DNA from: Curtobacterium luteum
GTDB lineage: Bacteria; Actinomycetota; Actinomycetes; Actinomycetales; Microbacteriaceae
Length of the DNA stretch: 64,000 nt
Direction: 5' to 3'
Assembly (NCBI RefSeq): GCF_014646995.1
Contig: NZ_BMOI01000001.1
Location: 672,432 to 736,431, forward strand
A program made the position numbers and the translations under genes. The stretch's first letter is position 1, and every line of letters begins with the position of its first letter. The notes under the pieces are model-generated. The model did no database searches. It saw only the letters and a program-made list of their open reading frames with translations, and had not been told where the DNA came from. This document shows, piece after piece, positions 9,278 to 17,948 of this stretch.

Positions 9278-9991
9278 ATGGCACGCAGCAGTTCTTCCGG
9301 TACGACGGCGAAGGAGCCGGGTCGTCTCAAGCAGATGTACCAGGTCTTCCAGATGACCCGTCGGGCGGACCCGACGTCCGTCTGGTGGTTCGCTCTCGCC
9401 TTCCTCGGCCCCGTCGTCCTCGGCGTGGTCCTGGCACTGGTGCTCCCGGGTCAGAACTGGCTCGCGATCCTGCTGTGGATCGTCGCCGGTGTGCTCCTCG
9501 GTGTCCTGCTCTTCCTCATCGTGCTCGGCCGTCTCGCCGAGCGCGCCGCGTACTCGCAGATCGACGGACAGGCCGGCGCGGTCGGCGCCGTCCTCTCGAA
9601 CTCGCTCCGCCGGCAGTGGCGTTCGAGCGAGATGCCGGTCGCGGTGCACGGCCGCTCGCAGGCCGCGGTGTACCGGGCGGTCGGCACCCCGGGCGTCGTG
9701 CTCATCACGGAGGGGCAGCTCGGCAACCTCACGCGGCAGGTCGAGGAAGAGCGCCGCAAGGTCCAGCGGATCGTCCCGAACGTCCCCGTCCATGTCGTCC
9801 ACGTCGGCTCGGGTGACGACGCCGTCACGCTCCACAAGCTCCCGCGGACGATGAACAAGTTCAAGAAGGCGCTCAACCGCAACGAGGTCCTCGCGGTCGC
9901 GAACCGTCTCGACTCGCTCACGCACGGCCCGGCCTCGGCGATCCCGAAGGGCATGGACCCGATGCGTGCCCGTGCCGGGCGCCCGCGCTGA
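9278..9991 (+). CDS. DUF4191 membrane protein
   Basis: 237-aa protein with a short basic N-terminus, two adjacent transmembrane helices at about residues 35-80 (WWFALAFLGPVVLGVVLALV and LAILLWIVAGVLLGVLLFLIV) and a soluble basic C-terminal domain. This matches the DUF4191 family, whose biochemical role is unknown. TATCCT at 9266-9271 lies 6 nt before the ATG, which suggests a leaderless mRNA. As in mycobacteria, it sits before an RDD gene and glnA. A terminator hairpin follows at 10030. Confidence 0.88.
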   Translation: MARSSSSGTTAKEPGRLKQMYQVFQMTRRADPTSVWWFALAFLGPVVLGVVLALVLPGQNWLAILLWIVAGVLLGVLLFLIVLGRLAERAAYSQIDGQAGAVGAVLSNSLRRQWRSSEMPVAVHGRSQAAVYRAVGTPGVVLITEGQLGNLTRQVEEERRKVQRIVPNVPVHVVHVGSGDDAVTLHKLPRTMNKFKKALNRNEVLAVANRLDSLTHGPASAIPKGMDPMRARAGRPR

Positions 9992-10029
9992 CCTGCGAGC
10001 TCGACACCACAGCGCTCCGTCGCTCACGA

Positions 10030-10061
10030 GGACGCCCCTGACCGATCGGTCGGGGGCGTCC
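10030..10061. terminator. Terminator hairpin after the DUF4191 gene
   Basis: GGACGCCCC and GGGGGCGTCC arms enclose a short GATCGGTC-rich loop, about 40 nt past the stop codon. Confidence 0.75.
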
Positions 10062-10124
10062 CCGTGTGTCTGCCACTGCCCGGTCGCAGGCGCTCGGCGC
10101 GCTGGGGCGACCTCACATTGCGTC

Positions 10125-10270
10125 GCGTCGCCGGACGGTGCGAGGTTCTGCGCACCGTGCGAGGCTGTGCGCTCCGTGGCACCGCATCGCCGGACGGTGC
10201 GAGGTTCCGCGCACCGTGCGAGGCGGAGACCCTCGCACGGTGTGCGCAACCTCGCACGCTGGTCCCGCAC
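10125..10270. repeat. GTGCGAGG-type inverted repeats
   Basis: CGGACGGTGCGAGGTTC occurs at about 10131 and again at about 10191. Each is followed by a GCGCACCGTGCGAGG arm, and reversed CCTCGCAC copies lie near 10230 and 10250. The cluster can fold into several hairpins. Confidence 0.75.
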
Positions 10271-10311
10271 AGCCCCGGGCGCACCCGGCTGCCGACCGCG
10301 ACCGCCGCCGA

Positions 10312-10764
10312 TCAGCGCCGGACGAGCACCGTCCCCGCGATCCGGTCGTGCGCCCCGCGGCTGTCGCGGTCGATGATGAGCGCTGGCACGACGAGGCAGA
10401 GGAGCACGGTCCGGACCACCGGGCGCCACACCCCGACGTAGCCTCCGCGGATCGGCGCCACGCGCAGGCCGACGCAGACGTGTCCGAACGAGCCGGACAG
10501 CAGACAGATGAAGAGGATCTGCAGCGCGGCGAAGATGGCGATCTGGACCCAGGAGTGCGCGATGTCACCGGATCCGTTCACCGGGGACCACACGCCCGTC
10601 ACGTACGCGACGAGGTCGGCCAGGGCGCCGTCGATGAGGAGCGCGACGACCCGGCGACCGATGCGGCCGACGCTGCGGGGTCCGTCCTCCGGGAGCCCGA
10701 GGTCCTTCCCGGGCCAGCCGTCCGGGTGTGCGGCGGACGACGACGGGGCGGTACTGCGGGCCAT
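10312..10764 (-). CDS. RDD family membrane protein
   Basis: 150-aa RDD-domain protein. It has an N-terminal soluble stretch, then GRIGRRVVALLIDGALADLVAYVTG with the family's Arg and Asp, a second helix (IAIFAALQILFICLLSG), GHVCVGLRV, and a last helix before IIDRDSRGAHDRIAGTVLV, whose R-D pattern names the family. Role unknown. ATG 10764 is preceded by TACGCT and a 6-nt spacer (box at 10771-10776), with no Shine-Dalgarno. It is divergent from glnA1 and sits beside DUF4191 as in other Actinobacteria. Confidence 0.88.
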   Translation of the reverse strand: MARSTAPSSSAAHPDGWPGKDLGLPEDGPRSVGRIGRRVVALLIDGALADLVAYVTGVWSPVNGSGDIAHSWVQIAIFAALQILFICLLSGSFGHVCVGLRVAPIRGGYVGVWRPVVRTVLLCLVVPALIIDRDSRGAHDRIAGTVLVRR

Positions 10765-10833
10765 GCTCCCAGCGTAGGCGACGTCGGCCCGCACCCGGTG
10801 CCGCCCCGTCAGCGACGGAACGACCCCCCTCGC

Positions 10834-10871
10834 GTAACACGCACGAAACAAGGCAGTGACGTCCGGGAAAC
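10834..10871 (+). promoter_or_regulatory. Two tandem GlnR boxes upstream of glnA1
   Basis: GTAAC-n6-GAAAC at 10834-10849 and GTGAC-n6-GAAAC at 10856-10871 are offset by 22 bp, about two helical turns. Both match the actinobacterial GlnR consensus (gTnAC-n6-GaAAC). They lie roughly 80-115 bp before the glnA1 ATG and just upstream of CAATAGCCT (10879-10887), which could be the -10 region. I infer nitrogen-starvation control. Confidence 0.85.
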
Positions 10872-10948
10872 CCGGTGTCAATAGCCTCGTCGGAGGGTGC
10901 CGAAAGGTCCCTGCCGACATCACCCAACCCCACAGGAGATCGACACAC

Positions 10949-12373
10949 ATGTTCAGCGATTCCTCCGAGGTGCTCGCCTTCATCAAGGACACGGACGTCA
11001 AGTTCCTCGACATCCGCTTCACGGACCTGCCCGGTGTCCAGCAGCACTTCAACATCCCGGCGTCGACGGTCGACGAGGACTTCTTCTCGGTCGGACAGCT
11101 CTTCGACGGCTCCTCGATCCGCGGCTTCGCGTCGATCCACGAGTCGGACATGCAGCTCATCCCCGACGTGACGACGGCCTACATCGACCAGTTCCGCGCC
11201 GAGCGCACGCTGATCATGATCTTCGACATCTACAACCCGCGGAACGGCGAGATCTACGGCCGTGACCCGCGCCAGGTCGCGAAGAAGGCGGAGAAGTACC
11301 TCGCGTCGACGGGCATCGCGGACACCGCGTTCTTCGCCCCCGAGGCCGAGTTCTACATCTTCGACGACGTCCGCTACTCGGTCACGCAGAACAAGTCGTT
11401 CTACTCGGTCGACTCCGAAGAGGGCGCGTGGAACACCGGCCGCGAAGAAGAGGGCGGCAACCTCGCGAACAAGACCCCGTACAAGGGCGGCTACTTCCCG
11501 GTCTCCCCCGTCGACAAGACGGCAGACCTCCGTGACGACATCACCCTCAAGCTGATCGAGGCGGGCTTCGAGCTCGAGCGCTCGCACCACGAGGTGGGCA
11601 CCGGCGGCCAGCAGGAGATCAACTACAAGTTCGACACGATGGTCCACGCCGCGGACGACATCCTGAAGTTCAAGTACATCGTCAAGAACACGGCCGACCA
11701 GTGGGGCAAGGTCGCCACGTTCATGCCGAAGCCGCTCTTCGGCGACAACGGCTCGGGCATGCACACCCACCAGTCGCTCTGGAACGACGGCAAGCCGCTG
11801 TTCTACGACGAGAACGGCTACGGCGGCCTCTCGGACGTCGCGCGCTGGTACATCGGCGGCATCCTCAAGCACGCCCCGGCGCTGCTCGCGTTCACGAACC
11901 CGTCGATCAACTCGTACCACCGTCTGGTCAAGGGCTTCGAGGCGCCGGTCAACCTGGTCTACTCGGCCGGCAACCGCTCGGCTGCGATCCGCATCCCGAT
12001 CACGGGCACGAACCCGAAGGCCAAGCGCATCGAGTTCCGCGCGCCGGACGCCTCGGGCAACCCGTACCTCGCGTTCGCCGCGCAGCTCATGGCGGGCCTC
12101 GACGGCATCCAGAACCGCATCGAGCCGCACGAGCCGGTCGACAAGGACCTCTACGAGCTCCCCCCGGAGGAGGCCAAGGGCATCCCGCAGGTTCCGGGTT
12201 CCCTCGACGAGGCCCTCGAGGCGCTCGAGGCGGACCACGAGTTCCTCACGAAGGGCAACGTCTTCACCGAGGACCTCATCCAGACGTGGATCGACTACAA
12301 GCGTGAGAACGAGATCCTCCCGCTCGCGCAGCGTCCGCACCCGTTCGAGTACGAGCTGTACTTCGGCGTCTGA
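10949..12373 (+). CDS. glnA: Glutamine synthetase type I (adenylylatable)
   Basis: 474-aa GSI-beta enzyme that makes glutamine from glutamate, ammonia and ATP, and forms dodecamers. Visible landmarks are [17 protein letters not shown], the metal-binding [25 protein letters not shown], the ATP-binding [18 protein letters not shown], and NRSAAIRIP. The adenylylation site is [10 protein letters not shown] with Tyr402, the target of GlnE, which is encoded 5.6 kb downstream. The ATG is preceded by CAGGAG (10933-10938). The leader has two GlnR boxes. A strong terminator follows at 12388. Confidence 0.98.
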   Translation: MFSDSSEVLAFIKDTDVKFLDIRFTDLPGVQQHFNIPASTVDEDFFSVGQLFDGSSIRGFASIHESDMQLIPDVTTAYIDQFRAERTLIMIFDIYNPRNGEIYGRDPRQVAKKAEKYLASTGIADTAFFAPEAEFYIFDDVRYSVTQNKSFYSVDSEEGAWNTGREEEGGNLANKTPYKGGYFPVSPVDKTADLRDDITLKLIEAGFELERSHHEVGTGGQQEINYKFDTMVHAADDILKFKYIVKNTADQWGKVATFMPKPLFGDNGSGMHTHQSLWNDGKPLFYDENGYGGLSDVARWYIGGILKHAPALLAFTNPSINSYHRLVKGFEAPVNLVYSAGNRSAAIRIPITGTNPKAKRIEFRAPDASGNPYLAFAAQLMAGLDGIQNRIEPHEPVDKDLYELPPEEAKGIPQVPGSLDEALEALEADHEFLTKGNVFTEDLIQTWIDYKRENEILPLAQRPHPFEYELYFGV

Positions 12374-12387
12374 TCACCGCTGACCAC

Positions 12388-12421
12388 GAAGGCCCCGCAC
12401 CGGTTCCGGTGCGGGGCCTTC
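12388..12421 (+). terminator. glnA1 terminator
   Basis: GAAGGCCCCGCACCG and its perfect complement enclose a 4-nt loop 14 nt after the glnA1 stop. This is a 15-bp GC-rich stem of the usual intrinsic type, without a clear T-tract. Confidence 0.85.
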
Positions 12422-12450
12422 TGCGTGCGGCCCGCGTCCCGACACGGGGT

Positions 12451-12507
12451 GACCGCCTGGAGGCCCGGTGCCGGCCCGACGGAACGGCACCGGGCCTCCA
12501 GGCGGTC
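12451..12507. repeat. GGAGGC palindrome, 22-bp perfect stem
   Basis: Arms at 12451-12472 and 12486-12507 are perfectly complementary over 22 bp with a 13-nt loop. The site lies between the convergent ends of glnA1 and the UDP-glucose dehydrogenase gene. The left arm is nearly identical to the arm at 22957. It may be a second, bidirectional terminator or a REP-like element. Confidence 0.85.
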
Positions 12508-12605
12508 GCGCCGACGCGTCCGCGCCCACCGTGCGCGGGACGGGACGACGGAACGGGGCCCGCGCCGCCCCCGGCACGGACCCCGCTCGTTGCGGAGGTG
12601 GGAAC

Positions 12606-14047
12606 CTACCGTGCCGTCGCCAGCACGTCGTTCGCCCCCGCGGCGACGCTCACGGGTGCACCCGTGACCGGAGTGGGCCGTCCCAGGGAACGGACGGTCC
12701 ACCCAGCCGTGACCCAGTCCTCGACCGGGAGGCAGTTGCGCGCGTCGATCACGACGCGACGCCCGACGACGTCCCCGAGTGCCACGGGCGACGCCTGGAT
12801 GATGTCGTCCCACTCGGTCAGGACCAGCACCACGTCGGCGCCCTCGATCGCTGCCTCCTTCGTGGCGGCGTAGGTGAGGGTCGGGAACGAGCGGCGGGCG
12901 GTCTCGTTCGCCTCCGGGTCCCACAGCGAGACCTGGGCGCCGCGGAGGTGCAGTGCGGCGGCGACGTTGAGCGCCGGCGAGTCCCGGACGTCGTCGGTGA
13001 GCGGCTTGAAGGCGGCACCGATCACGGCGATGCGACGGTTCAGCACGGAGCCGCCGACGGCCTCGATCGCCATGTCGATGACGCGCTCGCGCTGCCCCAT
13101 GTTGATCTCGTCGACCTGTTGCATGAGGCCGACGACACGTCCGGCGCCGAGCTCGTTCGCGCGGTGCATGAGCGCACGGATGTCCTTCGGCAGGCAGCCG
13201 CCCCCGAAGCCGAGGCCGGCGTTGAGGAACTTCCGGCCGATCCGGGCGTCGTGCCCGAGTGCGTCCGCCAGGGTCGACACGTCGGCACCGGTGATCGCGC
13301 ACATCTCCGAGATGGCGTTGATGAAGGAGATCTTCGTCGCGAGGAACGCGTTCGCGCTCACCTTGACGAGCTCCGCCGTGGCGAGGTCCGTGGTGATGAC
13401 CGGGCAGCCCTCGGCGATCGGTGCGGCGTAGACCTCGCGGATGACCGCGTCGGCCTCGGGCGAGGCACCGCCCCAGACGAGGCGGTCCGGGTGCAGGGTG
13501 TCCTCGACGGCCTTGCCCTCGCGGAGGAACTCGGGGTTCCAGATGAGCTCCGCGTCGATGCCGGCGGGGTGAACTCGCGGACGAGCTCACGGAGCCGGGC
13601 TGCGGTGCCCACCGGGACGGTCGACTTCCCGACGATGAGGCCGGGGTGCGTGAGGTGCTCGGCGACGCCGCGCGTGGCGGCCTCGACGTAGGACAGGTTC
13701 GCGGCGTGCGACCCGGCCTTCTGCGGGGTGCCGACGCAGACGAAGTGCACGTCCGCGGCGGCGACGGCCTCGGGGAGCGACGCCGTGAAGCGGAGCTTGC
13801 CGCTCGCCACGTGCTTCGTGATGAGCTCGGGCAGGCCGGGCTCGAAGAACGGGACCTCGCCGGCGGTCAGGGCGGCGAGCTTCGCGGGGTCGACGTCCAC
13901 GCCGATCGTCTCGAAGCCCATCTCGGCCATGGCGGCCGCGTGCGTCGCGCCGAGGTAGCCGGTGCCGATGACGGAGATGACGGGAGCGGGACGCACGTCC
14001 GAGGAGGACGGGGAGGACGGGGCCGGGGTCTTCTTCTGAGCGGTCAT
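12606..14047 (-). pseudogene. ugd: UDP-glucose 6-dehydrogenase, split by a one-base frameshift
   Basis: Oxidises UDP-glucose to UDP-glucuronate. The N-terminal part (ATG 14047) has the NAD fold ISVIGTGYLGATHAAAMAEM, FFEPGLPEL and GKSTVPVGTAARLRELV. The C-terminal part carries VSANAFLATKISFINAIAE-type helices, the active-site Cys in GLGFGGGCLPKD and GAAFKPLTDDVRDSPAL. The parts are in different frames. At about 13561-13570 the minus strand reads ACCCCGCCGGCATC where the family expects ACCCCGGCCGGCATC, so one G is missing. Restoring it gives a continuous protein of about 480 aa. This is either a true null allele or a sequencing error in a GC run. Its ATG overlaps the GH26 stop (ATGA), so it is the last gene of the polysaccharide operon. 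Confidence 0.88.
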
Positions 14048-15603
14048 TGCTTGACCTCCTGCAGGTCGTAGTCGGTGTCAGTGCGCGCGATGCCGTCCAC
14101 GAATGCCTGGAGGCTGTCGGCGCGGGAGTTGAGTCGCCAGTCGTTGGTGGTGCGCGTGCCGTCGACGATCGTGGTGGCGGTCTCGCTGAAGTACGAGAAG
14201 CCGATGACGTCGTCGTTCGCCGGGTCTGCGAGGCCGTCGAAGAGCGAGGTGATCCACTTGGCCTTCTGACCGTTCGTGACCGACGTGCCGGTCTCGGTCG
14301 CGCCCACCTCGGACAGGAGGATCTTCTTGTCGGGGGCGATCTCGCGGAGCTGTGCGAGCGTCTTGCCGAAGGTGGTGTCGAACGTCGGGTCCTCGGACGC
14401 GGTCCGGTAGTACCCGCTCATGCCGACCCAGTCGACGTACTCCGACTGCGGGTAGCACTCGCGCAGGTAGTCGAGCTGCATGTACTTCGGGTTGCCGAGC
14501 TTGTCGATGCGGCTCGGCGCCCAGTTCCAGATGACGTACTGGTTCGCGCCGTTCGCCTGGAAGACGTCGTGCACGTGCTGCCACATGGCCACGTAGGAAC
14601 CGGCGGCGTTCTGCTGGGCGGTGCCCTCGGACCAGTTGTACCAGGAGCCGTTCATCTCGTGATCGAGGCGGATGACCATCGGCTGCTTGTTCGCTGCGAG
14701 GGCCTTGGCGTACTTCGTGAGGTAGGCGTCGAACTTCCCGGTGACGATGTCCTCGTTGGTGTACCCGGGGACGTACTTCGCGTCGTTGCCGGTCTTCGCG
14801 GGCGCGGTCTCCCACGTCATGAGCGGCAGGCGACCGTTCGCCCACGAGCGCTGCACGGCGCTGGCGTTGAAGTCCTGGTCGAAGCCCTGGAAGAACCCCA
14901 CCATGTTCGTGGCCTTGCCGACCTGCTGCGACACCTCGTCGTACTCGGCCCAGTTGAAGGGCGACTGCGCCGTGTACAGGCCGTACCACCGCGTGGGCTG
15001 GGCCATGATCTGCGCCTTGGTCGGCACGGAGACCGGGGTGGCGCCGTCGGGGTCCTTCGAGGGGCCGCCGTTCGGATTGGTCACGCCATGGTCGCCGGAG
15101 CCGGAACCCTTGCCCGAGCCGGAACCCGCGTTCCCGCCGGACGTCCCGGAGCCGCCGGACGAGCCCGACGCGGACCCGCCGGAACCGGCCCCGTCGGAAC
15201 CGGAGCCCGACCCGCTCGCGGTGGTCGTGCCTCCCGTCCGGCTCTTCGCGGCGCCGAGCTGCGACTGCAGCGAGGCGATCTGCGCCTTGAGGTCGGCGAT
15301 CTGGTCCCCGCGGGAACCGGCCTTGGCCGTCGTCGAGTCGAGCTTGCCCTCGAGCGCCCAGATCTTCTCCTGGGCGGCGGTGAGCTGCGTCTGCAACTCC
15401 GCCGCGGAGACCTTCTTCTTGGGCGGGGTGACGCCGAGCGCCTGGTGGACGGCGGTCGACACCGGGCCCGAGGGCGACACCCAGACGGTCCAGGTGATGA
15501 GTCCGAGGACCACCAGGATCGCGGTCGTCCCGAGGGCGGTGAGCTTGGCGTGCTTGCTGGACTGGGCCCACCAAGCACCGGAGGAGCGGATGAGGTCAGA
15601 CAA
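14044..15603 (-). CDS. Membrane-anchored GH26-type glycoside hydrolase
   Basis: 519 aa. A short N-terminal cytosolic stretch is followed by one membrane anchor (LTALGTTAILVVLGLITWTV), a heptad-rich coiled coil at about residues 55-130 (SAAELQTQLTAAQEKIWALE...), a Gly/Ser-rich linker, and a catalytic domain from about residue 215. The domain has GFFQGFDQDFN, MVIRLDHEMNGSWYNWSEG with the acid/base Glu after His, and ILLSEVGATETGT with the probable nucleophile Glu. This is the GH26 (mannanase/endoglucanase) pattern. The start is TTG 15603, overlapping the upstream GT2 stop by 8 nt with GGAGG 9 nt before it. It probably trims or releases the polymer made by the GT2 enzyme. Confidence 0.85.
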   Translation of the reverse strand: MSDLIRSSGAWWAQSSKHAKLTALGTTAILVVLGLITWTVWVSPSGPVSTAVHQALGVTPPKKKVSAAELQTQLTAAQEKIWALEGKLDSTTAKAGSRGDQIADLKAQIASLQSQLGAAKSRTGGTTTASGSGSGSDGAGSGGSASGSSGGSGTSGGNAGSGSGKGSGSGDHGVTNPNGGPSKDPDGATPVSVPTKAQIMAQPTRWYGLYTAQSPFNWAEYDEVSQQVGKATNMVGFFQGFDQDFNASAVQRSWANGRLPLMTWETAPAKTGNDAKYVPGYTNEDIVTGKFDAYLTKYAKALAANKQPMVIRLDHEMNGSWYNWSEGTAQQNAAGSYVAMWQHVHDVFQANGANQYVIWNWAPSRIDKLGNPKYMQLDYLRECYPQSEYVDWVGMSGYYRTASEDPTFDTTFGKTLAQLREIAPDKKILLSEVGATETGTSVTNGQKAKWITSLFDGLADPANDDVIGFSYFSETATTIVDGTRTTNDWRLNSRADSLQAFVDGIARTDTDYDLQEVKQ

Positions 15604-17221
15604 TGAGGAACGCCTCCAGGGCGAAGATCGCGATGCCGATGACGTACGGGATCGCGGCGTACGGGTTGTAGCGGCGGACCTTGACCGGTCGGGCCGCTGC
15701 GCGCGAGGTCGCGGCGGGCTCCGTGGAGCGTCGCGTCGCGAGCACCGTCGCGGTGGAGTTGGTGGTGGCGTCGGCGCCGGGCGCGAACGACGGCCGGGCC
15801 GTGCCTGCACCTGCGCCTGCGCCTGCGCCTGCGCCTGCGCCGAAGATCTCGTCGAACGCGCGGTCGGCAGCTGCCTGGTCGTCGCGGACCCGGCCGGCGT
15901 CGACCGGGCTCACCGGCGTCTGCGTGGCCACCGGGAGCGGCTGCGCGGCCGCCGTCGGGTCCTCCTCCACCGGACCGCCGGCGTAGGCGCCGGCACGGGT
16001 CCCCCAACCGGACGCGTGGGCCAGGCGGAAGAAGCCGATGAGGCGGATCGGCATGAGGAAGAACGTCGACACGATGATGAACATCGGCAGGCGGAAGAAG
16101 TCGCTCGGCTTCTCGGACAGGTGCCGGATCTGGCGGATCGCCATGCTCAGCACGGACGAGACCACCATGAGCGCGGCGACGTAGACGAAGCCGGTGCTGA
16201 AGCCGTACTGCTGCAGGATGCCCTGGTACAGGTTCTCGCCCTGCCCGGTGAGCGCGCGGTAGATCCAGCCCGCGATCACGCCGAAGAGCATGAACGGCAG
16301 GATGATGTCCGTGATGAAGAAGGCCGCCAGGATCGGCGCGTGCCCGATCATCCACGGGAGCATCCGGAGCGTGTTGTACTGCGAGCCGCGGGCCCAGCGG
16401 AGCTGCTGCTTGAACAGCTTCTTCACCTGGAGCGGAGCGTCCGTGTACACGAGCGACGTGTACTGGTAGACGGTCCGGTAGCCCTCCTTGAGGGTCAGGT
16501 TCGTCAGGGTGCGGTCGTCGGAGACCTCGAGGAAGACGCCCATGAACTTCTCGTGCATGAACCTGTCCATGACCCGCACGAGGATGTTCCGCCGGAAGGC
16601 GATCGTTCGGCCGGGCAGGCAGCCGATCTGGCCGAGGACGCTCTGCGCGGGCATCGAGTAGAGCGCGCGCGAGTTCTCGAGCCAGTCGGCCCAGCGGGTG
16701 ATCCAGCTGCGGGTCGGCTCGAGGATGCGCTGACGGGTGGTCACGCCGCCGACGGACTCGTCGGCGAACGGCTTGAGGAGCTCCTCGAGAGTGCCGGGGG
16801 TCCAGACGGTGTCCGAGTCGACGAGCACGGTGATGTCGCCGGTGGACATCTCGGTGCCGACCTTGACGGCGTTGCGCTTGCCGGGGATCGGGGTGTGGGT
16901 CCAGCGGACGAGCGGGGCGAACTCGTCGCAGACCTCCTCGAGGGCCTCGTTGCGGGCGCCGTTGATGACGACGATGATCTCGCCGGGGCGCTGCTCGACC
17001 ATGCGGCCGATGACGTCGCGGAAGAGGTCGAGCGGCTCGTCCACCACGGGGACGACGACGCTCGTCGTCCCGGTGTACGTGCCGGTGAAGGGGCGGTAGC
17101 GGGCGGACAGGACGACCTTGAGCAGCCAGAGCAACCAGATCACCGCGGAGTACACGGCGAACAGGTAGAACTCGGGGTGCCCTTCGACCATCTGCCGGAT
17201 CTGCAGAATGAAGGTGAACAT
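15596..17221 (-). CDS. Processive GT2 glycosyltransferase (hyaluronan/cellulose synthase-like)
   Basis: 541-aa polytopic membrane synthase. The N-terminal helix at about residues 18-35 precedes a GT2 domain with TTSVVVPVVDEP, NGARNEALEEV, the DxD-type VDSDTVWT, GGVTTRQRI, and the processive-enzyme motif KQQLRWARGSQYN (QxxRW). Several C-terminal helices follow, with a cytosolic insert holding an (AG)n tract and a last helix at the end. QxxRW plus a UDP-glucose dehydrogenase in the same operon suggests a uronic-acid-containing polymer, but the product is not certain. ATG 17221 has AGGGA upstream. It is the first gene of a three-gene operon with a 700-bp leader. Confidence 0.9.
   Translation of the reverse strand: MFTFILQIRQMVEGHPEFYLFAVYSAVIWLLWLLKVVLSARYRPFTGTYTGTTSVVVPVVDEPLDLFRDVIGRMVEQRPGEIIVVINGARNEALEEVCDEFAPLVRWTHTPIPGKRNAVKVGTEMSTGDITVLVDSDTVWTPGTLEELLKPFADESVGGVTTRQRILEPTRSWITRWADWLENSRALYSMPAQSVLGQIGCLPGRTIAFRRNILVRVMDRFMHEKFMGVFLEVSDDRTLTNLTLKEGYRTVYQYTSLVYTDAPLQVKKLFKQQLRWARGSQYNTLRMLPWMIGHAPILAAFFITDIILPFMLFGVIAGWIYRALTGQGENLYQGILQQYGFSTGFVYVAALMVVSSVLSMAIRQIRHLSEKPSDFFRLPMFIIVSTFFLMPIRLIGFFRLAHASGWGTRAGAYAGGPVEEDPTAAAQPLPVATQTPVSPVDAGRVRDDQAAADRAFDEIFGAGAGAGAGAGAGTARPSFAPGADATTNSTATVLATRRSTEPAATSRAAARPVKVRRYNPYAAIPYVIGIAIFALEAFLIV
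15803..15842. repeat. GCGCCT hexanucleotide tract in the GT2 gene
   Basis: About six copies of a 6-bp unit encode an Ala-Gly run in the cytosolic part of the synthase. Length change would stay in frame. Confidence 0.85.
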
Positions 17222-17343
17222 CGATCCCTGCTTCAACGTTCGAGGTGGGGATTCCGCTTCATCGAGGAACCTGTGGTCGGTTCGGGTGGGGCCAATCGTG
17301 CAGAAAGCGCAGGGCCCGCGCAACACGACCCCCGAGTGGGGGC

Positions 17344-17359
17344 GTTACGAGCGCGTTAC
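17344..17359 (-). promoter_or_regulatory. GTAAC-n6-GTAAC box 1
   Basis: The minus strand reads GTAAC GCGCTC GTAAC, about 125 bp before the GT2 ATG. It fits the relaxed GlnR pattern (AC-n9-AC) but could belong to another regulator. Confidence 0.5.
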
Positions 17360-17576
17360 GGGGTACACCCTGGTCCCCCACTCAGCGACGGCTCGGTGTC
17401 CCCCCGACTGCTGACAGCAGTCCGGCGGACCGCTCCATCAGCCGAACCGGCACACTCCTCGCCTCCAGCCTGCGCGACCCTCGGGTCGACTCAGATCGAA
17501 AATCCCCGGTCAATCAGGTATTTCTTCACTCGTGGGACACGGTCAGGTCGCGTCGTTCGGCGTCGACCCGAGGACG

Positions 17577-17592
17577 GTAACGGCCGGGTAAC
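17577..17592 (+). promoter_or_regulatory. GTAAC-n6-GTAAC box 2
   Basis: The plus strand reads GTAAC GGCCGG GTAAC. It has the same 5-6-5 architecture as box 1 but the opposite orientation, 233 bp further from the GT2 start. Confidence 0.5.
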
Positions 17593-17948
17593 AGGCTGGG
17601 AGCGGTCCCAACAGCGGGGTACAGGGTTCACAGCTCCGGGGGACGGTTCCGGACACACGGAATTCACCTTCGACGGCACGTCATGTTCGGGCGAACGACG
17701 TCGGCTCGGGCGTGTCGCGGTGTCGCCGGACGCGTCTCGAGCCGCGGTGGGAGCGCGCCGGGCGGGAGCGGACGGCGGCCTGGAGGCACGGGTCGGCCCC
17801 GCCACGGGCCTCCCGTCGGGTACGGGGAACGCGTCGGACGGGCGGTGCGGGCCGGCGCAACCACGGGCCTCCTGTCCGGCCGCTGGCGCGGATCGCGCCC
17901 CGCTGCGGACGCCGCGCGCCGGCGTGCCGGCGCGCAGTGCCGCGCCGG

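Larger units (their letters stand above)
9992..10311. other. Gene-free gap with terminator and inverted-repeat cluster
   Basis: 320 bp between the convergent DUF4191 and RDD genes. After the hairpin at 10030-10061, positions about 10125-10270 hold four or more copies, in both orientations, of the motif GGTGCGAGGTTC and its relatives. The same motif family occurs after rnpB at 25285-25637. I see no coding potential. Confidence 0.75.
17222..17948. other. Long leader of the polysaccharide operon
   Basis: 727 bp without a gene between glnE and the GT2 gene, both on the minus strand. It holds two GTAAC-n6-GTAAC boxes (17344 and 17577), a 9-bp inverted repeat GAGTGGGGG/CCCCCACTC (17334-17342 and 17375-17383), an A/T-richer patch near 17500-17530 with TTGACC on the minus strand, and an imperfect GGAGGC-type palindrome near 17770-17817 at the glnE end. 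I infer it contains the operon promoter and its control sites. Confidence 0.7.

Noticed and set aside
9226..9330. Longer N-terminus for the kinase-like protein (ATG 9279 or beyond)
   Set aside because: It would overlap the ATG and promoter of the divergent DUF4191 gene; GTG 9225 has a good Shine-Dalgarno.
17222..17948. Riboswitch in the long leader
   Set aside because: No conserved core of a known riboswitch class is readable. The hairpin GAGTGGGGG/CCCCCACTC alone is not enough.
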